From Nocardioides zeae (GTDB lineage: Bacteria > Actinomycetota > Actinomycetes > Propionibacteriales > Nocardioidaceae): a stretch of 64,000 nt of DNA. Below the pieces are notes generated by a model. That model had not been told where the DNA came from, did not search any database, and saw only the letters and a program-made list of their open reading frames with translations. The stretch lies in contig NZ_JAAGXA010000009.1 in assembly GCF_010686755.1 (NCBI RefSeq), positions 167,329 through 231,328 on the forward strand. Reading direction: 5' to 3'. Position numbers and translations under genes: made by a program. This document shows positions 24,334-32,530 of the stretch, piece after piece. The stretch's first letter is position 1; each line of letters begins with the position of its first letter.

Positions 24334-25019
24334 GGTTCCTGCGCTCGCGGGTCACCCACGCCCTCGTCGCCCTCGCCGTCGGGTCCGGCGCTGCAGCCGC
24401 GACCGTCAGTCGGATGGGCGACGACGACTGGACCGTCCCCGAACCGCGCGACCGCGTCGCGGTCGCCATCGCCTCGCTCGAGGACGATCCCGTCTACGTC
24501 AGCCCCGACGGCCGGGCCTGGCTCGACGAGGACGGCGAGGCCGCCGTCGAGGCACACATCGCCGAGCGCGACCTGCCCGTCCGGGTGGTGGTGTGGCAAC
24601 CGTCGACGAAGGCGGGCTACCAGCACCCGACCCTGTCCCCCGCCCAACAGATCGTCACCTACCTCGACGAGCCGGTCCTGCTGGTGCTGTGGCAGGGGCC
24701 CGACGACAGCCTCGTCGACGCTCCCGACGGCTGGAAGACCCGCTACCCGGGTTACGACGAGACCTGGGAGCAGGAGCCGACCTTCCTCGGCGACACGCGG
24801 ACCGACCTGGAGGACTGGCTGTCGTCCGTCCCCACCGACGTCCTCGAGGAGAGCACCGGATCGGACTACTACGGCGGGACGGGCGGCGGCATCGCCTTCG
24901 GCTTGCTCGTCGGGCTCCCCGTCGTGGGCGGGATCGCGCTCGCCGCGGGGCTCGTGCGCCTGGGGGCCGGTCGGGGGTTCCGGGCCCGCCCGCCGAGCGC
25001 ACCGTCCGAGCGTCGCTGA
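24330..25019 (+). CDS. Uncharacterised membrane protein, paralog 3 of 3 (extracytoplasmic domain only)
   Basis: A 229-residue protein that keeps the shared N-terminal domain (DDPVYVSPDGRAW, VRVVVWQPS, LVLWQGP) but lacks the C-terminal Cys-rich domain. It has a hydrophobic signal or anchor at residues 9-25, which the two upstream paralogs lack, and a second transmembrane helix at about 189-212 with a basic cytoplasmic tail. Topology therefore places the shared domain outside the membrane, supporting the same placement in paralogs 1 and 2. The ATG at 24330 overlaps the preceding stop by 4 bp. Function unknown. Confidence 0.78.
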   Translation: MRFLRSRVTHALVALAVGSGAAAATVSRMGDDDWTVPEPRDRVAVAIASLEDDPVYVSPDGRAWLDEDGEAAVEAHIAERDLPVRVVVWQPSTKAGYQHPTLSPAQQIVTYLDEPVLLVLWQGPDDSLVDAPDGWKTRYPGYDETWEQEPTFLGDTRTDLEDWLSSVPTDVLEESTGSDYYGGTGGGIAFGLLVGLPVVGGIALAAGLVRLGAGRGFRARPPSAPSERR

Positions 25020-25075
25020 CCACGTCCACCGTTCCACTGCGAGGGACCCGGCCAGCACGTCCCCCGATCGATCGC

Positions 25076-25081
25076 TAGGGT
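25076..25081 (+). promoter_or_regulatory. -10 element of pyc, leaderless type
   Basis: TAGGGT ends 6 nt before the pyc ATG at 25088, and no ribosome-binding site is present between them. Confidence 0.5.
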
Positions 25082-25087
25082 CTGGCC

Positions 25088-28000
25088 ATGTTCTCCAAGG
25101 TGCTGGTGGCCAACCGGGGCGAGATCGCGATCCGGGCGTTCCGTGCGGCGTACGAGCTGGGCGTCAAGACCGTCGCGGTGTTCCCCCACGAGGACCGGGG
25201 GTCGGAGCACCGGCTCAAGGCCGACGAGGCCTACGAGATCGGCGAACCCGGTCACCCGGTGCGCAACTACCTGGACGCGCGGCTCGTCGTGGAGACGGCG
25301 GTGCGCGCGGGTGCGGACGCGATCTACCCGGGCTACGGGTTCCTGAGCGAGAACCCGGCCCTGGCCGAGGCGTGCGCCGAGGCCGGCATCACCTTCGTCG
25401 GCCCGTCCGCGGACATCCTGGAGCTGACGGGCAACAAGGCGCGGGCGATCGCGGCGGCGAAGGCCGCCGGGGTACCGACCCTGGCATCGGTGGACCCGTC
25501 CACCGACGTCGACGCGATCGTCGCCGCCGCCGCCGCGCTGCCGTTCCCGCTGTTCGTCAAGGCCGTGGCGGGCGGCGGCGGACGCGGCATGCGGCGGGTC
25601 GACGAGCCGGGGCCGGACATGGCCCTCCTCCGCGAGGCCGTCGAGACCTGCATGCGCGAGGGCGAGGCGGCCTTCGGGGACCCGACGGTGTTCGTCGAGC
25701 AGGCCGTGGTCGAGCCGCGGCACATCGAGGTGCAGATCCTCGCCGACGGCGTCGGGAACGTCATCCACCTCTTCGAGCGGGACTGCTCGGTGCAGCGGCG
25801 CCACCAGAAGGTCGTCGAGATCGCCCCGGCCCCCCACCTCGACCCCGAGCTGCGGGACCGGATCTGTGCGGACGCGGTGAAGTTCGCCCGCGCGATCGGC
25901 TACCGCAACGCGGGCACGGTGGAGTTCCTGCTGAACCCGGACGGCGAGTACGTCTTCATCGAGATGAACCCCCGCATCCAGGTCGAGCACACGGTCACCG
26001 AGGAGGTCACCGACGTCGACCTCGTGCAGTCCCAGCTCCGCATCGCTGCGGGTGAGACGCTCGCCGACCTCGGTCTCACCCAGGACTCGATCCGGCTCCG
26101 CGGCGCCGCGCTCCAGTGCCGGATCACGACGGAGGACCCCGCGAACGGGTTCCGGCCCGACACGGGCAAGATCACGACGTACCGCTCCCCCGGCGGCCCG
26201 GGCGTGCGGGTCGACGGCGGCACGACCTACGCCGGCGCCGAGATCAGCCCCCACTTCGACTCGATGCTCTCCAAGCTCACGTGCCGCGGCCGCACGTTCG
26301 AGCTCGCCGTCGAGAAGGCCCGCCGCGCGGTGGCGGAGTTCCGCATCCGGGGCGTGCAGACCAACATCGGGTTCCTGCAGGCCGTGCTCGCCGACCCCGA
26401 CTTCACCGCGGGTGCCATCACCACCAGCTTCATCGAGACGCACCCGGAGCTGCTGACGGCGAAGTCCTCCAGCGACCGCGGCACGAAGCTGCTCAACTTC
26501 CTCGCCGACGTCACCGTCAACAAGCCGCACGGCTCCCCTGTCGCGGTGCTCGACCCGGCGCTCAAGCTCCCCGAGGTCGATCTCGACGCCCCGGCGCCGG
26601 ACGGCAGCCGCCAGCTCCTCGCCGCGGTCGGGCCCGAGGAGCTCGCCCGCCGCCTCCGCGCGCAGACGCAGGTCGCGGTCACCGACACCACGTTCCGCGA
26701 CGCCCACCAGTCCCTGCTCGCGACCCGGGTCCGCACCCGCGACCTCGTCGCCGCTGCCGCACCCACCGCCCGGCTCCTGCCCCAGCTGTGGTCGATCGAG
26801 GCGTGGGGCGGCGCGACCTACGACGTCGCGCTGCGGTTCCTCTCCGAGGACCCCTGGGAGCGGCTCGCGAAGCTCCGCGAGGCCGTGCCCGGCATCAACC
26901 TCCAGATGCTGCTCCGCGGCCGCAACACGGTCGGCTACACGCCGTACCCCACCGCCGTGACGGATGCGTTCGTCGCCGAGGCGGCCGCGACCGGCATCGA
27001 CGTCTTCCGCATCTTCGACGCCCTCAACGACGTCGCCCAGATGCGTCCCGCGATCGACGCCGTCCGCGCGACCGGCACGACCATCGCCGAGGTGGCGCTG
27101 TGCTACACCGGCGACCTCTCGAACCCTGACGAGCGGCTCTACACCCTCGACTACTACCTCCGCCTGGCCGAGGAGATCGTCGAGGCCGGCGCCCACGTGC
27201 TGGCCATCAAGGACATGGCCGGCCTGCTCCGCGCCCCCGCCGCGCGCACGCTCGTCACGGCGCTCCGCGAGCGCTTCGACCTCCCGGTCCACCTCCACAC
27301 CCACGACACCGCCGGCGGACAGCTCGCCACCCTCCTCGCCGCGATCGACGCCGGTGTCGACGCCGTCGACGCCGCCACCGCGACCATGGCCGGCACCACC
27401 AGCCAGCCCTCCCTGACCGCGCTCGTCGCGGCCACCGACCACAGCTCCCGGGACACCGGGCTGTCGCTGGCGGCGGTGTCCGCGCTCGAGCCCTACTGGG
27501 AGGCCGTACGTCGCGTCTACGCGCCGTTCGAGTCGGGCCTGGCCTCCCCCACCGGTCGCGTCTACCGCCACGAGATCCCCGGCGGGCAGCTCTCCAACCT
27601 GCGCCAGCAGGCCATCGCGCTCGGCCTCGCCGACAAGTTCGAGGCCGTCGAGGACGCGTACGCCGCGGCCAACGACATCCTCGGCAACGTCCCGAAGGTC
27701 ACGCCGTCGAGCAAGGTCATCGGCGACCTCGCGCTCTCGTTGGTGGGCCAGGGCATCGACCCGCAGGAGTTCGCCGACGACCCCGCGTCCTACGACCTGC
27801 CCGCCTCCGTGATCGGCTTCCTCCACGGCGAGCTGGGCGACCCGCCCGGCGGCTGGCCCGAGCCCTTCCGCACCAAGGCGCTGTCGTCCCCCGCCGGCCG
27901 CGCGTGGACGGCACCGGACGCCGACCTCGCCGCCGAGGACGCCGCCCTCCTCACGGAGGCCGGCCCGACCCGTCGCGCCGCGCTCAACCGCCTCCTCTTC

Positions 28001-28495
28001 CCCGGCCCGACCCGGGAGTACGAGGCCGCTCGCGCGCAGTACGGCGACGTCTCGCGCCTCGCGACCAGCGACTACCTCCACGGACTCCGCCAGGGCGAGG
28101 AGCACCTCGTGGACCTCGCCGAGGGCAAGACGCTCATCCTCGGTCTGGAGGCCGTCAGCGACGCCGACGAGCGCGGCTACCGCACCGTGATGGCCACCAT
28201 CAACGGCCAGCTCCGCCCCATCGCCGTCCGCGACCGCTCCATCGAGGCCGACGACCGGGCCGGCGAGAAGGCCGACCCGGCCGACCCCGGCCACGTCGCC
28301 GCCCCCTTCCAGGGCGTCCTCACCGTCGTCGTCGCCGAGGGCGACACCGTCGAGGCCGGCGCCACCCTCGCCACCATCGAGGCCATGAAGATGGAGGCCT
28401 CCATCACCGCCCCGCGTGCCGGCACCGTGCAGCGCCTGGCCGTCACCGGCACCCGCGCCGTGGAGGGCGGGGACCTCGTGGTCGTGATCGGCTGA
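25088..28495 (+). CDS. pyc: Pyruvate carboxylase
   Basis: Pyruvate carboxylase makes oxaloacetate from pyruvate, bicarbonate and ATP and refills the TCA cycle. The 1,135-residue single-chain enzyme has the full order of domains: biotin carboxylase (1-455; VANRGEIAIRAFRA, GGGGRGMRRV, EMNPRIQVEH), carboxyltransferase (about 530-800; TTFRDAHQSLLATRVR, metal-binding HLHTHDTAGG), the allosteric/PC tetramerisation region, and a C-terminal biotin carrier with biotinyl Lys1101 (EAMKMEAS). Length and motifs are those of a complete enzyme. The FHA gene starts 14 bp after the stop. Confidence 0.97.
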   Translation: MFSKVLVANRGEIAIRAFRAAYELGVKTVAVFPHEDRGSEHRLKADEAYEIGEPGHPVRNYLDARLVVETAVRAGADAIYPGYGFLSENPALAEACAEAGITFVGPSADILELTGNKARAIAAAKAAGVPTLASVDPSTDVDAIVAAAAALPFPLFVKAVAGGGGRGMRRVDEPGPDMALLREAVETCMREGEAAFGDPTVFVEQAVVEPRHIEVQILADGVGNVIHLFERDCSVQRRHQKVVEIAPAPHLDPELRDRICADAVKFARAIGYRNAGTVEFLLNPDGEYVFIEMNPRIQVEHTVTEEVTDVDLVQSQLRIAAGETLADLGLTQDSIRLRGAALQCRITTEDPANGFRPDTGKITTYRSPGGPGVRVDGGTTYAGAEISPHFDSMLSKLTCRGRTFELAVEKARRAVAEFRIRGVQTNIGFLQAVLADPDFTAGAITTSFIETHPELLTAKSSSDRGTKLLNFLADVTVNKPHGSPVAVLDPALKLPEVDLDAPAPDGSRQLLAAVGPEELARRLRAQTQVAVTDTTFRDAHQSLLATRVRTRDLVAAAAPTARLLPQLWSIEAWGGATYDVALRFLSEDPWERLAKLREAVPGINLQMLLRGRNTVGYTPYPTAVTDAFVAEAAATGIDVFRIFDALNDVAQMRPAIDAVRATGTTIAEVALCYTGDLSNPDERLYTLDYYLRLAEEIVEAGAHVLAIKDMAGLLRAPAARTLVTALRERFDLPVHLHTHDTAGGQLATLLAAIDAGVDAVDAATATMAGTTSQPSLTALVAATDHSSRDTGLSLAAVSALEPYWEAVRRVYAPFESGLASPTGRVYRHEIPGGQLSNLRQQAIALGLADKFEAVEDAYAAANDILGNVPKVTPSSKVIGDLALSLVGQGIDPQEFADDPASYDLPASVIGFLHGELGDPPGGWPEPFRTKALSSPAGRAWTAPDADLAAEDAALLTEAGPTRRAALNRLLFPGPTREYEAARAQYGDVSRLATSDYLHGLRQGEEHLVDLAEGKTLILGLEAVSDADERGYRTVMATINGQLRPIAVRDRSIEADDRAGEKADPADPGHVAAPFQGVLTVVVAEGDTVEAGATLATIEAMKMEASITAPRAGTVQRLAVTGTRAVEGGDLVVVIG

Positions 28496-28509
28496 GGGTC
28501 GGGGCTGCG

Positions 28510-29664
28510 GTGCACGGGACGACGGACGACGGCGGGCGCGGGCACGCGCCGTACCTCTGCGTGCCGGGGCCCGGTCTGGGGCTCGCCTGGCCGCGGGGGG
28601 TCGCGCTCCTCGACCCCGGCGTCGACACGGACCTCGCCGTCCGGCTCTGGCACCTCATGGCCGAGGGTGGCGACGTCACGTCGTTCGCACAGCACCTCGG
28701 TGCCGGGCGCCCGGCCGACAGGCTGCCGGGCTTCGCGCTCGCCGTGGCCGCCGACGCGCCCGCCGAGCGGGCGGCCGTGGACGTCCACCTCGCCGCGCGC
28801 GGCCGGTACGTCGCGAGTGCCAGCGCCGAGACCGACCAGTCCGTCGCGGGTGCGGACGCCGTGCGCTGGAACGAGCGAGCCGTCGTCGCGGCCACCCGCT
28901 TCACGGTGCGGGCGGTCGGCGACCCGACGTCCGGCGCGACGGCCGACGCGACGACCGACGACCGTAGCGACCCGTCCCCTGCGGTCGTGCCGACCGCGGC
29001 GCTCCCCCTCGTCGGTGGGGTGCTTCCCGCCCAGCGCCTGCAGACCGCGGGATGGCTGCGCGCACGACCGGAACCTCGGGCACCTGGCGCCCGTGCCACC
29101 CCGACGGCGTACGTCGCGGTGACGGACACCCTGCTGCGTCCCGCGGGTCCCTCGGTGGGTGTGCCGCGCTCACGCCCCGTGCCACCGGCGCGACCCGCTC
29201 CGCGCGCACCGCGCGCGGTCGTGCCGGGCCTCCTCTGCGCCGCCGGGCACGCCAACCCGCCCACCGCCCCCCGGTGCGGACGGTGCACGGAGACCCTGAC
29301 CGGTCCCCCCACGGCGGTGCCGCGCCCCGCGCTCGGTCAGCTCGTGGTGAGCACGGGCGAGGTCGTCGACCTCGTGGAGGACACCGTCGTCGGCCGTGCC
29401 CCCCGCCCGGAGCGGCCCGACGCGGCACCGGCCGGACGCCTCGTCGTGCTGCCCGAGGCGCACGTCTCCGCGGTGCACCTCGAGCTCCGCCTGCAGGACT
29501 GGTCGGTGCTCGCGGTGGACCGCCGCTCGACGAACGGCACCTACCTGCACCGCCGTGGCCGGCCACCGGAGCGGCTCACGGAGACACCCCGCGAGCTGGT
29601 GCCCGGCGACGTGCTCGACCTCGGCCACGGCGCGCACCTCACGTTCCGCGCCCCTCCCGCCTGA
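28510..29664 (+). CDS. FHA-domain protein with zinc-ribbon motif
   Basis: A 384-residue protein with a C-terminal forkhead-associated domain (VVGRAPRPE, HVSAVHLELR, STNGTYLH), which binds phosphothreonine peptides and often serves Ser/Thr-kinase or secretion systems. Before it lies a possible zinc ribbon, CAAGHANPPTAPRCGRC. The N-terminal 200 residues are a conserved-looking globular region without a recognised family, followed by a Pro/Arg-rich linker. No kinase, phosphatase or type VII secretion gene is adjacent, so the partner is unknown. The GTG at 28510 is the first start after the pyc stop; co-transcription with pyc is likely. Confidence 0.85.
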   Translation: MHGTTDDGGRGHAPYLCVPGPGLGLAWPRGVALLDPGVDTDLAVRLWHLMAEGGDVTSFAQHLGAGRPADRLPGFALAVAADAPAERAAVDVHLAARGRYVASASAETDQSVAGADAVRWNERAVVAATRFTVRAVGDPTSGATADATTDDRSDPSPAVVPTAALPLVGGVLPAQRLQTAGWLRARPEPRAPGARATPTAYVAVTDTLLRPAGPSVGVPRSRPVPPARPAPRAPRAVVPGLLCAAGHANPPTAPRCGRCTETLTGPPTAVPRPALGQLVVSTGEVVDLVEDTVVGRAPRPERPDAAPAGRLVVLPEAHVSAVHLELRLQDWSVLAVDRRSTNGTYLHRRGRPPERLTETPRELVPGDVLDLGHGAHLTFRAPPA

Positions 29665-29691
29665 CGACGGGGCTGGTCGGCAGCAGGCCCG

Positions 29692-30924
29692 TCAGCGGGC
29701 CGCGACGCGGAAGTTGAACCACGTCGACTTCAGGCCGAGCTTGGAGCGCACCGTCGCACCCGTGACCGTGACGCTCCCGGCGGAGCCGCGGAACGTCACG
29801 CTGTTGACGCGCCCGCTCCACTCGCCCTTGCCGTTGCGGTCGGTGACGGCGATCGAGGTCAGGTTCCCGATCTGCGGCCACGCGGCCTCGATGGTGCGGT
29901 CGGTGATCGCGACGCTCCAGGTGTGGTTCTTGTTCGAGGAGTTCCCGTCGTACGGGTCCTGCTTGGCCACGAGGTAGGGCTTGCTGCCCGCGTTGGTCCA
30001 GCCGCCGTTGGACGAGGAGAACTGCGTGAACGCGATCTCCTGGCCCTTGTTGGTGAGGATCTGGCCCTTCGTGCGGTCGATCGCGTCGTTCGAGCCCCGC
30101 TCCTCGGCGGAGTACCCGCCGTAGACCTGGCAGCTGGTCGTGTCGCAGAGGTCGTAGGTGCGGGTCTGCGGCGTGGTGCGGGCCTGCGCGGCGTAGGTGC
30201 GCGCGGCGACGGACTGGGCCTGCACGGCGGCCGGCGTCCACGACGACGGCATCTCCTTCGGCACCACGCCCCGGAGGTAGTGCTCGAGCGTGACGGCGTT
30301 GACGGTGTCGCGGCGCGTGGACCCCGGGCTGGGGATGGTGGCGCGGAGCGTGCCGCGGTACTTCGCCGTGCCGCCCTTGCGGTGCAGCGTCATCTCGCCG
30401 CCGTTGGCGTAGAACACGGCCTCACCCTGCGTGCGGGTCCAGTAGTTCCACTTCTTGTTGGCGTAGTAGCTGACGATGGTCGTGTCGCTGCCGCCGTAGC
30501 TCAGCCGCCACCCGCCGGTGCCCAGGTCCTGGGGGATCGGCGTCTTCTTCCCGGTCCCCCGGTCGATGAGCGTCAGGCCGCCGCGCCGCTCCACGATGAC
30601 GTCGCCGTCGTCGTCGGCGGTGATGCGCACGGAGATGGTGCCGGTCGCCGTGCCGGCCCACACCCCGGGGTAGTAGAAGCGCAGGATCTCGTTGTACGCG
30701 AGGCCCTGGCGGGCGGCACCCAGCGCGCCGTACTGCGACATGCCGGTGCCGTGGCCGAAGCCACGGCCGTCGACGGTGATGGCGGCGTTCGCCGGCACGG
30801 TCCACGTCTGGTTCACCGGCACGGCGGCGGCCGGGCTGCTCGAGACGACCGACATCACCCCGAGTCCGGTGGCGACGGCGGCGAGCACGGCGAGCAGGCG
30901 AGCGCGGGTGGAGCGGGGGGACAT
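29692..30924 (-). CDS. Secreted SpoIID/LytB-domain protein
   Basis: A 410-residue secreted protein. A signal peptide (about 1-35, ending SSPAAAVPV) precedes GRGFGHGTGMSQYGALGAA, and the SpoIID/LytB core contains LEHYLRGVVPKEMPSSW, AVQAQSVAARTYA and CQVYGGYSAE, where the E in the KEMP segment is the expected catalytic Glu of SpoIID-type peptidoglycan lytic transglycosylases. In non-sporulating actinobacteria such proteins are presumed cell-wall remodelling factors. The ATG at 30924 has AGGAG 7 nt upstream. The 3' end faces the FHA gene 27 bp away. Confidence 0.92.
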   Translation of the reverse strand: MSPRSTRARLLAVLAAVATGLGVMSVVSSSPAAAVPVNQTWTVPANAAITVDGRGFGHGTGMSQYGALGAARQGLAYNEILRFYYPGVWAGTATGTISVRITADDDGDVIVERRGGLTLIDRGTGKKTPIPQDLGTGGWRLSYGGSDTTIVSYYANKKWNYWTRTQGEAVFYANGGEMTLHRKGGTAKYRGTLRATIPSPGSTRRDTVNAVTLEHYLRGVVPKEMPSSWTPAAVQAQSVAARTYAAQARTTPQTRTYDLCDTTSCQVYGGYSAEERGSNDAIDRTKGQILTNKGQEIAFTQFSSSNGGWTNAGSKPYLVAKQDPYDGNSSNKNHTWSVAITDRTIEAAWPQIGNLTSIAVTDRNGKGEWSGRVNSVTFRGSAGSVTVTGATVRSKLGLKSTWFNFRVAAR

Positions 30925-31050
30925 GGGGGAACTCCTGGGCCGAGAGGGGTGTGACGGCTGGTGACTGCTGTTCACGGGAGGGGGACGGGTGACGCGTGGG
31001 GTTCGTGTGATCGGACCACACGGTCCTCGGCTGTGCAATCGGTTCGCACG

Positions 31051-31068
31051 AACTACAGATGAGTAGTT
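31051..31068. promoter_or_regulatory. 18-bp palindrome upstream of the SpoIID gene
   Basis: AACTAC-AGATGA-GTAGTT, perfect 6-bp arms, lies about 130 bp upstream of the SpoIID/LytB start and touches the stop of the FAD oxidoreductase gene. It is AT-rich against its surroundings and looks like a regulator site; the arms resemble BlaI-type half-sites but the spacing differs. Confidence 0.35.
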
Positions 31069-32530
31069 ATGCGCGGCCGCCGGCGAGGTCCGTGAGGGCA
31101 CGGCGTGCTGCGCCGTACCCCGTCAGGCCGTGCGCGCCGGGACCCGGCGCGGTGGCCGCCGAGCAGAGGTAGACCCCGGGGACCCCGGTCGGGTAGGGCG
31201 AGCGGCCCGGCCGCGGCCCCAGCAGCAGCTGCCGTGCGTCGACCGCTCCCGTCGAGATGTCGCCGTCCACGAAGTTGATGCCGTCCCGCTCGGTCTCGGC
31301 CGGCGTGCGCGTCACGAGGGCCCGCACGCGCTCGCGCAGGCCCGGGGCGTGCGCCTCGAGCTCGGCCATGACGAGCGCCGTCAGGTCGCCGTCGAACCCT
31401 GCGGGCACGTGCGCGTAGGCGTCCACCGGCACGACGCCGTCACGCCCGCGGGCCGGGTCCGCGACGGCCTGCTGCCCCACGAGCACGAACGGGTGCTCGG
31501 GCACCCGACCGGCCCGTACGGCGCGCGCCGACGCCGCGAGGACATCGGGGGCGCCCCCCACGTGGACCACCGCCGACCGCCGGCTGGGCTCGTGCGCCCA
31601 CGGGATGCCGCCCTCGACGGCGAGGCTCACGCCGAACGCTCCGACGAGGTGGCGCCACCCGGCGTAGCGACGGCGCAACCGGTCGGGTTGCGCGTCGCCG
31701 AGGATGCGCGCCGCGTCGCGCGGCGAGGTGTCGAGCAGCACCAGGTCCGCCCCGGTGGCGGCGCGGAGCTCCGCGAGCGACGTCACCCGCTGACCGGTCT
31801 CGACCCGTCCGCCGTGGGAGCGGAGCACCCCGACCATCGCGTCGGCGTACCGCTGCGAGCCGCCGACGGCCACCGGCCACCCCGTGACGTGGGCGGCCGT
31901 TCCGAGCGCGAGCCCCGCCGCCGAGGTGAACGGCTCGGAGGGCGGCCGGAACCCGTGCGCGGCGATGCCCAGCCAGAGGGCGGCCACGCGCCGGTCCTCG
32001 AAGGCGCGCGCGACGAGCGCGGCCGGCGCCGCCGCGCGGGCGCCGAAGCTGGCGAGGGCCAGCGGGTGGCGCGGGAGGTGGACGACCGGCCGGCCGATCT
32101 CGGCGCGGACGGCGTCCCACCGGTCCGCGGCCGGCCCGAAGAGACGTCGCCACGTGCGGGCGTCCCGCGGCGACAGGGTGTCGAGGCCCGCGACGGTGGT
32201 CGCGAGGTCGCGCTCGACGACGGCCCCGGTGCCGTCCGTGAGCGGGTGCGCCATCTCGATCGGCGCCCGCGCCCAGGCGAGGCCGTGGCCCGCCAGGTCG
32301 TGGCTGCCGGTGAAGGCGTTGTCCACCGCGAGCGGGTGGAACCCCGCACAGTGGTCGTGGACGAGACCGGGCAACGTGAGCTCCGCCGAGCGGAGGCCGC
32401 CGCCGACGGTCTCGGCCGCCTCCACGACGGTCACGTCGCACCCAGCGGCCGCGAGCGTGACCGCGGCGGCGAGGCCGCCCGGCCCGCTGCCGACGACGAC
32501 CGCGGTCGTGCCGGCAGCGGAGCGGGTCAC
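31067..32530 (-). CDS. FAD-dependent oxidoreductase of the phytoene-dehydrogenase-like family
   Basis: A 487-residue flavoprotein with an N-terminal dinucleotide-binding motif VVVGSGPGGLAAAVTLAAAG and a C-terminal VYLCSAATAPGPGAHGLTGYGAA segment that places it in the NAD(P)/FAD-dependent phytoene desaturase/CrtI-like superfamily. The conserved DHCAGFHPLA region follows the FAD motif. No carotenoid genes are nearby, so the substrate is unknown. The GTG at 32530 overlaps the upstream stop by 4 bp, coupling it to the quinone reductase gene. Confidence 0.87.
   Translation of the reverse strand: MTRSAAGTTAVVVGSGPGGLAAAVTLAAAGCDVTVVEAAETVGGGLRSAELTLPGLVHDHCAGFHPLAVDNAFTGSHDLAGHGLAWARAPIEMAHPLTDGTGAVVERDLATTVAGLDTLSPRDARTWRRLFGPAADRWDAVRAEIGRPVVHLPRHPLALASFGARAAAPAALVARAFEDRRVAALWLGIAAHGFRPPSEPFTSAAGLALGTAAHVTGWPVAVGGSQRYADAMVGVLRSHGGRVETGQRVTSLAELRAATGADLVLLDTSPRDAARILGDAQPDRLRRRYAGWRHLVGAFGVSLAVEGGIPWAHEPSRRSAVVHVGGAPDVLAASARAVRAGRVPEHPFVLVGQQAVADPARGRDGVVPVDAYAHVPAGFDGDLTALVMAELEAHAPGLRERVRALVTRTPAETERDGINFVDGDISTGAVDARQLLLGPRPGRSPYPTGVPGVYLCSAATAPGPGAHGLTGYGAARRALTDLAGGRA

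Noticed and set aside
24869..28294. A 1,141-codon open frame on the minus strand opposite pyc
   Set aside because: Same cause: the antisense image of pyruvate carboxylase, with low-complexity composition.
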